Origin: Berberis thunbergii
Lineage: Eukaryota; Streptophyta; Magnoliopsida; Ranunculales; Berberidaceae
DNA length: 64,000 nt
Reading direction: 5' to 3'
Assembly (NCBI GenBank): GCA_003290165.1
Contig: QNQO01000643.1
Span: 434,001-498,000, forward strand
In this document: positions 55,421 through 64,000 of the stretch, piece after piece
Numbering within the stretch: the first letter of the stretch is position 1
Layout: the number at the start of each line of letters is the position of its first letter
Made by a program: the position numbers and the translations under genes
The notes under the pieces: model-generated
The model's database searches: none
What the model saw: only the letters and a program-made list of their open reading frames with translations
What the model was told of the DNA's origin: nothing

Positions 55421-56139
55421 GCATTGGCACCCAATGGCTCACACTTGCAATATTTAATGGGAAAGGAACAAAAATAATATTTTGGTAATCGATCTTTGAC
55501 TAAATTTTGGGATTAATAAGTTTTGATATTGAACTGATTTTGTTTTCTAAAAATGCAATTAATATTATATTTTAATAATTTGAATATTTCGTTGGTACAC
55601 CTACAGAATGCCTATTATGTCAACACTAAATAATTATATTGCAATTCAATTCATTAGTTTAGTTAATTTGATGTTTTAGGTTTTTTTTTTTTTTTTTTTT
55701 GGTAATTTCACCCTTGGTTTCTTTTGGAGGTCAGAATAGTTAATTCACAAATGTAGAAAGTTCACTCAACAACTTGGACGTGAAGCAAAGAAATACCATG
55801 GCAAAAGATAGAGGGTTGTTGATTTGAACCACACATGTAATTGTAATATTTGTATTACTATGTAGAATATAATCGACCGGACAAAACCACTTTGATTATG
55901 TCAGTTAGGAATTTTTATTTATTTATTTTTTGTGCATTTGAAGGACAACCATGCAAAATGAACTATACTTTTCCTTTTACTGGTGTAAGCTAGAATTTTT
56001 TTTAAAAATTGTTTGATTGACATCAAGAATAACAGGATATAGTTTCAACTTGATTCAAGATACATGTCCAACCATGACTTAGTTGCACATCAAGTATAAA
56101 TGTTTGTCATTGCTTTGTTTTAATTTTTTTTAATGAATG
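55421..56139. other. noncoding spacer
   Basis: AT-rich; a T22 run at about 55681-55702. No gene supported. Confidence 0.5.
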
Positions 56140-57665
56140 TAGGAAATATTGTATTAAAGTTTATGCTCTTTGAAATACGCGTATTTGATATGTCATTAAG
56201 CAACCATATATTTTTTGCCGACCACCGTACTACCTTGGGTGTGACACATGCTAGTCGGAGCCAGCCAACGACCAATGTTCCAAACCACCCTACAAGGAAG
56301 GCATTAAACAATGACGAATATTGTTTATTAAGATGTTTAATGACATATACCTAAACAAATACTTCGCAGAATAATGTTGAAACACACTGGAACTCTAACA
56401 CGCTTTCTAGTGTTAACTTGTAATTTTATAAAAGTTTCAGCTCAAACGGAGCTCAAATATATAAATTAACAAACAATTTATTTCTGGAGTTTAATAGGTT
56501 CCCAAAATTCAAAATTCGTGATAATTTTAGGTAGTTGATAAAAAAAAATGGTAGTTGAAATCTAAAACCCTGCAAAAGAACACCAATAATTTGACAAACC
56601 ATAGACTATGGTAGTCACTAGGGTTGTCAAATACATAGTAAAAAAAATGAACTTTCATGCTAAGTTTTGTTAGTTTGGGTTCTCCAAGTGTAAGGTAGCA
56701 TGTTTGATTTCGTCTACTTCCATGGAAGTGGGTTTTTTTACACGAAACTAGGCCCAATTCCGTTGTTTAATCTAGTTTGCAGTTTTCATTCCTCAAGTTT
56801 AATTCATCAAATGACTATATTTTCCTCAAGTGAGCCCTTTTAATTCTTTGGCTTATGGCTCAAAATATTTTTACTGAGATATATCGGTCCTAGAAAAAAA
56901 TACATCGAAGATATATCAACACCTGAGTAGATAAATCGAAGAAACTTTGAGAAAACTTGTTGGTCTAAAATAAAAAATAGTTTGGATATATCAATTATAT
57001 ACTAAAGATTTATAGTCAATTAGTCTGCGACTGTATTTTGACTGTGGATATATCCATATTATCCTGTATATTGAATAAATCGTTAACATCTTTAAAAGAA
57101 ATCACTGAAATGTTTTGTATAAATTCCAACATATTTCATAAACTTTATCAAAATATCATTAGCTAAGCTATTGTATCATCTAAAATCATTTATTTTTACT
57201 TTTAATTGTCTTGCACATTCATATTGCCTTGTTAGATTCTTAAAAATGTTGCCCAAATGTACATAATTCACAATCTTCAATAGATAGTAAGTTTGACTTA
57301 CAAATATTCACACATAGGCAATTTAAAAGAACAATGTATTAAAGTTTCAGTTGGTTTCAACATGTGTGCCTCGAGATCATCACTAAGTGGGTTAAAGAGA
57401 TTTCTCTATTAGTATCGCAAAGCGAGCGAGGGACCACCTTGGGCACGACACAGGTCAACGAACGTCCATTGTCCAAGATCAACTACTTGGAAGGGGTCCT
57501 TAAACATTCACAAAGACCATTTATCAAGATATTTAATGGCGGATAGCTAAAAATGTATCTCGACAAACAATGTCAAATTGAATTGAAATATAAACACAAC
57601 GTTTCTAGTGTTAATCAATAATTTTTCTAAATTTTCAACTCAAACGAATTAATAAACAATTTTTT
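56140..57665 (+). repeat. two diverged direct copies of a ~340-bp segment
   Basis: Copy 1 (about 56140-56490) and copy 2 (about 57330-57665) share ttgtattaaagttt, then gaccacc..accttggg..tgacac, accaatgttcca/accattgtcca, aaggcattaaac, attaagatgtttaatg, ctttctagtgttaa and ctcaaacg....ttaacaaacaattt in the same order. Neither copy has a conserved reading frame. It looks like two old insertions of one repeat family, or a local duplication. Confidence 0.6.
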
Positions 57666-59519
57666 TATGTGGGCATGATCCTTTTAGTTAAAAGAAACTT
57701 AACTAGGTCATAAACTTCAAGTAAAAGCCCATATTAGTCCTTTAGTTCAATGCCCCTAATAATAACATTTGCTTAGGTGTATAACATAAATGAAAAAATA
57801 ATTTGCTATACTCAAAATTTGGGCGTAAAATCGATGGAAGAAGAAAAAAAATGTTCGAATAAAATTAAGGATAAAATCGGATATATTGAATTTTTTTAGA
57901 TACATCTAATATCAATTAATCAACTTGTTGCCACGTGTAAGTTAGTTGTTGACTGATAAATTGAATATTATCTAATATCGAGTTATATCTTATTGTGATA
58001 AATCTAAAAAATCCATCCATTCTTTAATTTTGTATTTGGTTCATTTTCAAGAGGATACATCCTACACATATCTTATCGAGGCAAAAAGCAGATTAATACC
58101 TCGATATATCGAGATGGTTTAAACCATGCTCCCCCCCACCCCACCCCAAAGAATACACTTCTGGGAAATGAAGAGCCTTTGTGGCTTAATAATAACCAAA
58201 CCAATGTGTTATTTGTTAACCTCCAATCATGCAAGTTATTTTCTATCTCTGTTTTCTCCTTGCCATCTCCTTCCCGATTCTCTCTGATCCTTCATGTTCT
58301 TTCTATTTGGAACCCATCTTTCTCCATAAACACAATTACATTTTAACAAGTTTGTGTTAACCAACAACTTCAATGTTCATTAGGTCAGATGGGAAATATG
58401 AACAACAAATCATCTTCAACAAGAAGGTTTCAAATTTTTGTACATTGGAGTTTTAGGAATTTTAGAACTATTCTGTGCAAAGTTCTTGAGTTTGATTCAA
58501 AGTGAGTCTCTTGAATCCAGTTTGGGGTTTACGTACATTAGAGTTTTGGCAATATGTGCACTCTTATTCTACGCAAAGTTATTGGTTTTTGCCTTGAATC
58601 AAGATTTTATTAGTCATCTTATCTCCCATCTGCATTGGATTCATTGATACGACATTTAGGATGCAAGGAAAAGAGTTTTTAGTGATTGCTTATGGGTATG
58701 CAATTGATATGGTGATAGATTGGATGCGTTCATCAATTTTTTAGTTGATTTTTAGATATATGTGATTTAGCTTTGAAAGTGTCTTACTTTCAATCAATTT
58801 CCAATAAGAGTGCACGGGTTCGATTATAAATCTCCAATAAACTCTATTTATCATGTTAAACTTTTATCGCGCCAACATCATGGCAAATACCATAGTATAT
58901 AATGTATAATAGGAGATTAAGAGAGAGAAATATTGAATCCTAGGTGGGGCTCTCTCATGGCTCCAACGTTGAAAATTCAAAATTCCAAAAAAAAATAATT
59001 AATGAAAAAAATTGGGGGGGGGGGGGGGGGGGTTAGAGTTATGTCACAATACTTCCTTTTTAAAATGAAATTTATTATATTTTGTATCTTACTTTTTTTA
59101 CGATTAGATGAGATTTTTTAATGTAAATTGAGCAATCCAAACTCCCTTTCAATTACAATCCTCCTTAATATACCCCATATAATAATCCAACCCATATTTA
59201 GCTACAAATCCTTTTGAATTTAGTTAATATTTTCACCAAATTCATTTGAACACATGCATATCAATCACCATATAAAACTCCAACCAAAGTTTAGTTATAC
59301 ATCCTTATGAGTTTAGTCAATATTGTGGCCAAATTTGTCTGAACACATTCATAATCCCCATATAAACCAAATTTATGAATCAAACTCAAAATCTAATCAA
59401 TGTAGAAATATTTCCATTTACAATCAATTATAAGCAAAACTCAATAAAAAAATGCATATGTCTTTGATGAGTGTTGCAATTGAATTCTAAAGAGTTTGTT
59501 CTATAAATTAATTTTGCTA
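57666..59519. other. noncoding spacer with a G19 homopolymer
   Basis: AT-rich. A run of 19 G at 59014-59032. A diverged internal duplication (tacattggagttttaggaat at ~58440; tacattagagttttggcaat at ~58535). No gene supported. Confidence 0.5.
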
Positions 59520-59528
59520 TTTATTTAT

Positions 59529-59768
59529 GGGTTATTTCCCTTGGGCCCCCCTCTAGTTTATTGCTATTCCTCTTTAACTTCCATTGATTTTTGTATTCCA
59601 GTCTAACAACTATAATTGCGTGTTTAACCATGTTGATGGATAAATTTCATCAAATTATTTTAAAAAGACAAATTTACCCCTACACGTGATATCCCAATAA
59701 TTTTATTCCTACAAACCCAGCCAGTCTCTATTTTTTAATCTCTCTGTCCCTTCCCACCAACCCACCCT
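59529..59768 (+). repeat. left long terminal inverted repeat of the MULE
   Basis: Starts GGGTTATTTCCC after the TTTATTTAT duplication and ends at ccaccaacccaccctc. About three quarters identical to the complement of 60699-60941 by eye. Confidence 0.8.
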
Positions 59769-59818
59769 CTCTCTTTATTCTTTTGGAAACCTTAAAAAGG
59801 TCTTAGCCGTTATCATCA

Positions 59819-60600
59819 ATGGCTCCCCTAAAAGTTGTTGCCTCAAAAGAAGGCTGATTCGAAGGCGCATGCCCTTAAGACTGCCAAGGCAGTGAAGTTT
59901 GGTGCATCAGCCATTAAGAAGATGGTGAAAAAGATCAGGAAATCTTTCACGTTCCACCACCCTAAAACTTTGAAGAATGATAGTGTCACGATTCTAATCA
60001 TGAACCTTTCCTTCCTGGACAGTTCGGGCTTTTGGGAGAATTGATTGGTTCACAACAGTTGGTATCAGAGCCAAACCACACATCCAAAATTCAATTCTCG
60101 ACAGGGGCGACCTATAGGCTGGATTAAAATAATTTAGCATTATGTATGGGCATAGTGCTAAGTTAAGTTACATCGGACCAGTGTCGATAGAGTAGGCCGA
60201 CGAGGACGTCGACTTTGGAAGCGTGGGGCAATGTCACGATCATAATCATGAACCTTCCCATCCTGGACAGCTCGGACTTTTGAAAGAATTAGGTGGTTCA
60301 TGACAGATAGGAACCCAAAATACCCCCATATTAGTGCTACTCCAACGACCAAGCTTAATCACTACCAAATATTGAAGTATCCACTCACTACTGAGTCGAC
60401 AATGAAGAATTTCATTGTTGACATTCGCGCAGACAATAAAAAGATCAAAATAGCCATAAAGAAAATGTATGACATCCAGACCAAGAAATTGAACACCTTG
60501 ATCAGGCTTGATGGAAAAAAGAAAGCTTATGTGAGGTTGACTCCAGATTATGATGCCTTGGATGTGGCAAACAATCTCTCTCTCTTCGAGGATTTTGCAA
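59819..60600 (+). pseudogene. RPL23A: intronless ribosomal protein L23A copy, interrupted by a TRIM
   Basis: ATG at 59819 (MAPLK) is followed by a frameshift, then [38 protein letters not shown] up to 59982. After the TRIM the frame resumes at 60306 as [89 protein letters not shown]. This covers almost the whole ~154-residue family member. About eight or nine residues are deleted between MKN and FIVDI (the KIEDNNTL part), and the normal C-terminus and stop are lost after DVAN. There are no introns, which suggests a retrocopy or cDNA-like source. It sits between the arms of the MULE. Confidence 0.93.
59984..60305 (+). mobile_element. TRIM (miniature LTR retrotransposon, 322 bp)
   Basis: Two 74-bp LTRs (59984-60057 and 60232-60305) begin TGTCACGAT and end ACA/GACA. 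The primer-binding site TGGTATCAGAGCC lies at 60060-60072 and a purine tract gcgtggggcaa precedes the second LTR. A perfect 5-bp duplication GATAG (59979-59983 and 60306-60310) flanks the element, and its removal restores the RPL23A frame at the join. The LTRs differ at about 13 of 74 positions. The internal 170 bp encodes nothing. It is among the shortest LTR retroelements one could define with PBS, PPT and TSD all present. Confidence 0.95.
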
Positions 60601-60698
60601 CTGAACTTGAGTTGTTTTTTGTTAGAGAATTTTATAACAAATGTGGGGTTGTAGTTTGTCATTTCTTATCTTTCTCAAATTTTTACAAAAAAAAAGAT

Positions 60699-60941
60699 GG
60701 TGGGTTGGTGGAAGAGGGAGAGATTAAAGAAAGAGAGAATGATTGGGTTTGTGGGAATAAAAAAATGTTGGGTTTTGGAAAATACGTGCAGGGGTAAATT
60801 TCTCTTTTCAAAAAAATTGGATGGAATTTGTTAATCAACGTGGTTGAACACACAGTCATGGGTGTTAGATTGAAATTCAAAAACTAATGAAAGCTAAAGA
60901 GAAATAGCTATAAACTATTGGGGCCAAATGGGAAATAAAAC
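60699..60941 (-). repeat. right long terminal inverted repeat of the MULE
   Basis: Complement of the left arm; ends GGGAAATAAAAC before TTTATTTAT at 60942-60950. An A9 run at 60687-60695 just before it might be a leftover poly(A) of the RPL23A copy. Confidence 0.8.
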
Positions 60942-60950
60942 TTTATTTAT

Positions 60951-62721
60951 CTATAATGTACTATTAAAGTAGAGACCAAACATCTCTCTTACGTGGGTTC
61001 CCTCTATAGAGAAAAGTGCCATATGAGCATTTGAAGCCACCTTAGCTACTACGTCTATCTAAAAAAATAACATTAACTTTCCACTAGGGTTGGGCTTGGT
61101 CCGAGTAACCGGCTTGAGTACTGTAGCTCGAGAACTTGATGGGCCTTTTAAAGACCCAATTTTTAGGGATCGAGCTCGGACCGGAATCCTTGATAATTGA
61201 AATTTTGGGTCGAGCATGGTCTCGGTCCAATCCCCATTTCAGCCCAATATTTATATTTATAGTTTTTTGTTATATCGTCTTTCATTATCTGTTATATCCT
61301 CTTCACCCAAACCACTACCTCACCTCCACCACTATAACTACCTCTCTTTCTCCTCTTCCTTGCTTCGTATTCGTTCACCACCACAAATTCATCTCACCCT
61401 CTTCAATATCATATTTCCTCCTTACATCACGTCCTTGCAAGCAGAAGAATTGAAAAGGATGATGGAGGTGGGATGGGGGCTTATCTCAATTGATAAAGGG
61501 TGGGAATGGAGGGTTGGTGATGGTGGTGTTACAATTAAGGTGGGTGTCTAGTAAAGTGAAAGGTTGGGGTTGGAGTTGGGGTTGAAGGTAGTGGCGTTGA
61601 AAGGGATTTTATAGGAAAATTCTTCATAGGAAAGAAGACAACTAAAGAACTTGTCTAATGGATGTTGTAGTGTCCCTGAAAATTTTAAGATGTCGTCAAA
61701 TTGTCAATAATAATTTAACTAATGAACAAATTTCAACATAGGAAAGACAACAGCTAAAAAAAGGGAAAAATTGTGATTTTGTAGACTTAACACATAATCA
61801 ACAAAATCTAAAATCTAAAACTTAGCCTTTAAAAGTTTGCATTTTGTTGCTTCCGTTTTAATTGTTTCAATATCTGATGTCTTACCATTTAGAAAAGAAC
61901 ATTGCTAGAAAAAAAACTGTGAAAGTAAAAGATCAACAATTGATAGAAGATTCAAAATGTTGAAATTAGATTTGTAAAGTACATAAGAGAAAACACTTTA
62001 ACGATGGAATGAAATGAGACTGGTTGGTTAAGGAAAAAAAATGTTGTCTTGCTCTCTACTTCAGAGGGCCAAAGACAAAAACTGTAAGAGTTAAGGGGCA
62101 AAATAATATAAAAGGAGGTAGAAAAGGAAGGGTAGTAGCCAATTAAGCTTTAAAAACTATCAGAAAACTAAGGGGGAAAACAACAAAAACTTATATAATG
62201 GAATGAAAATTTTAAGTTTTAGAGGGAGCAGTTGTCCCCCACATGCTCCTATGTAGATCCATTCCTGATCTCATCTCGCATGAAACCATAATGATGAACT
62301 TGAGTCGATTCATCCCATCTCCCAACATTTTCACTGAATTCAACTGGTTTGCTTGAAAGTGTAAGGAACGTCGAGCATTCTTGCCCCTACTATGGCGATG
62401 AAGACGTTGGTGAATGTCTTGAGTTGAGAAGAGAGGGGTTGGCTTCTAGGGATTAATGGGGTATTGTTTACTGGGAGATTGTATAAGGAAGAACTTGCTT
62501 CATGCTCGAACCCCATGGCTTTGGTTGATGTAGTTTATTTATTTTGGTAATGACATTTCTTTCATGCTTTGTTGTTTTTTTAATTCCATAGTTTGTAATA
62601 TTTTTTTACCTTTCTGATTTCCTGTTTCGTTAACAATTCATCATTACTAATAGAACAATCTTATCCATTTTATTTGGTACCGACGGTACACCAAACCATC
62701 CAGTAATCTGCAAAGTACAAG
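60951..62721. other. noncoding spacer
   Basis: No gene supported. The part 61085-61250 holds gggttgggcttggtccgagt / gggtcgagcatggtctcggt phrases like degraded ends of an hAT-like repeat. 61300-61450 is a pyrimidine-rich stretch that makes overlapping ORFs without protein character. Confidence 0.45.
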
Positions 62722-63221
62722 TGTCATGATGATCTCGTCAACAGAGTAAAGCAAGCCTAGATGAACGCCCAATTTGGCGAAGCCTAGATAACACAAAGCC
62801 CATTGCGGCAGGTTCCAAAAGGTTGGATCCAATCAGCGGTGTAAAACCTAATAAGGCAAGTATCTAGGAGTTTGACCTAAGACATGCATGCTATCAATAC
62901 ATTGACTCCTACTAGGAAGCAAATACCAGAATATAAGGCATGCATGGAAACTCTCCTACATGGACAACACTCAGCAAGAGAAGAATCCCTAACAAATATT
63001 AGAGTACAAGTCGTGTATGGAAACTCTCTTGCATGGGCAACTCCAAACAAGGAAAAGATCTATGAACACATATTTTTCCTTAAACTACGCCACCAAAGGC
63101 ATAGCCAAATAAGGATTCTCGCATGATAAATAGGGCACAAGGTTGATGAGCAAGAGTACGCTATAGAACTCAATTACAAGTGATATTACATAAAAACGGT
63201 CATGCCTCATAACTATACACG
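62722..63221 (+). repeat. diverged, probably truncated LTR copy
   Basis: Starts tgtcatgatgatctcg exactly 500 bp before the same phrase at 63222. It shares with the next copy, in order, aaggcaagtatct, actaggaagcaaatacca, cat.gaaactctc, ataaata, gttg.tgagcaag.gtacgct and ca.ttacag. The U5 end does not match and no primer site follows, so it is a truncated relative. Confidence 0.65.
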
Positions 63222-63861
63222 TGTCATGATGATCTCGAGGAACTACGGGCTCCAACATTAGTTTAACATTGATTCGGCCCAAGCGATTCTAAGCCCGCCC
63301 AATTCAGTCTGCCCGACGAACCTGAACTCTTACAGCATGCTAGGCCCACACGTCTCACAACTATTCTCAATACCTGTAAGTCCGACTAAGGCAAGTATCT
63401 CAAGGATCAGCTTTGGACGGGCAACTACAACAACTCTTTGTTTCCAACTAGGAAGCAAATACCAGAGTACATTCCACATAGGGAATCTTTCTTTTATGGA
63501 TTTCTCTCATATTGGGAAATATCTCTCGTGCATCTAGGAGCATAAAGCTAACAAAGAACTTCCCTCTTACAACACGACTCCTAATTAAAGAAGGATCTCC
63601 ACGAAGATTTCAGTCCTGAACTACGCCTACGTGGCCTGGTAGAACCAGGACTCCTTGCACTATAAATAAAACATGAGGTTGGTAAGCTAAGGTACGCTAC
63701 AAATTCCCAATTTACAGCATTATGCCTTCCTTAGATCCCTGTCTGACTTTAGCATAGGAATGCCATCGGCCACCACAATGGTGGTCCGTGGCTCACGTGC
63801 GTTACTTGTGCAGATCAGCAGAAGCTAGGTCAAAACAGGGGAGCGAAAAATGACTGCATCA
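63222..63861 (+). repeat. 5' LTR of a gypsy-type retrotransposon
   Basis: Begins TGTCATGATGATCTCG, contains a TATA box (actataaataaaa at ~63659) and ends ctgcatca at 63861, two or three bases before a TGGCGCCGTT primer site. The element continues beyond the window, so the partner LTR cannot be seen. Confidence 0.8.
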
Positions 63862-64000
63862 ATTTGGCGCCGTTCGTGGGGATGACAGAAATCTTAACTT
63901 TTCATTAGCGCCATCTCCTTTCAAAACCCATAAGAAGGTGACCACTAGGTCACACAACAATGGAGAACAGGGGGACACGCCAAACTCTCCAGTTGGCCGA
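63862..64000 (+). mobile_element. start of the gypsy-type internal domain (partial)
   Basis: The primer site TGGCGCCGTTCGTGGGG at 63865-63881 is typical of plant Ty3/gypsy elements of the Athila/Ogre-Tat type. From about 63938 a frame reads TTRSHNNGEQGDTPNSPVGR to the window end, likely the beginning of gag. Confidence 0.75.

Larger units (their letters stand above)
59529..60941. mobile_element. Mutator-like element with long inverted repeats carrying RPL23A (Pack-MULE type)
   Basis: The left arm (59529-59768) and right arm (60699-60941) are diverged inverted copies over ~240 bp. They share, in order, tatttccc, aatttacccct.cacgt, ttattcc.acaaaccca, ttaatctctc and ccaccaacccacc. A perfect 9-bp duplication TTTATTTAT flanks the element (59520-59528 and 60942-60950), the length made by Mutator-like transposases. 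No transposase is encoded; between the arms lies a ribosomal protein L23A sequence, later split by a TRIM. This is the pattern of a Pack-MULE: a non-autonomous MULE that has captured a host gene. Confidence 0.88.

Noticed and set aside
61136..61551. Overlapping plus-strand ORFs of 105 and 111 residues
   Set aside because: Low-complexity translations of a pyrimidine-rich tract in two frames at once.
1..64000. tRNA, rRNA, CRISPR arrays, bacterial-type operons or riboswitches
   Set aside because: No complete cloverleaf or rRNA signature was noticed, and the sequence is clearly plant nuclear DNA.

Overview
The window is nuclear DNA from a flowering plant, most likely a eudicot. It has plant spliceosomal introns, plant-type transposable elements (Ty1/copia primed by initiator Met-tRNA, hAT, Mutator-like, PIF/Harbinger, TRIM, a gypsy element with a TGGCGCC primer site) and plant gene fragments (FAR1, DEAD-box helicase 7, guanylate kinase, RPL23A). 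A rosaceous source is possible from the style of several repeats, but I cannot prove it from sequence alone. Only one gene looks intact: a proteasome beta subunit (PSMB2/PBD-like, beta-4 position) on the minus strand at 50696-55182. Nearly everything else is layered transposon and pseudogene sequence.

Layout. 1-216: possible 3' end of an unknown reading frame. 767-6876: a young Ty1/copia derivative with almost identical LTRs, no RT and a truncated 5' LTR. 7571-8163: FAR1-like pseudogene fragment. 8437-13265: complete hAT element (8-bp TSD) with a broken transposase. 14690-18480: decayed plant-transposon ORF with coiled coil, interrupted by a 1-kb non-autonomous hAT-like element (16925-17935) that carries a guanylate kinase fragment. 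18612-19055: six diverged ~75-bp tandem units. 20571-21174: DEAD-box helicase 7 pseudogene fragment with a 145-bp foldback element in its intron. 21814-26619, 30119-35289 and 35737-42253: three full-length copia elements, each with a perfect 5-bp TSD and a broken polyprotein. Between and beside them lie phase-consistent exon remnants of an unidentified minus-strand gene (27438-29025, perhaps starting at 35674).

43040-44335: large inverted-repeat element. 45013-50001: Harbinger-type element (TAA TSD) holding a candidate solo LTR and a small foldback. 50696-55182: proteasome gene with a 3.7-kb intron. 55421-59519: noncoding, with a diverged duplicated segment and a G19 run. 59529-60941: Mutator-like element with ~240-bp inverted repeats and a 9-bp TSD, carrying an intronless RPL23A copy that was later hit by a 322-bp TRIM. 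62722-64000: two tandem LTR-like copies; the second is the 5' LTR of a gypsy-type element that runs off the window.

The main biological story is repeated capture of host-gene sequence by DNA transposons (guanylate kinase in an hAT-like element, RPL23A in a Mutator-like element), followed by nested insertions whose target-site duplications can still be read to the base. I saw no complete tRNA or rRNA gene and no new enzyme system. The element boundaries, captured genes and insertion order are the most reportable results.
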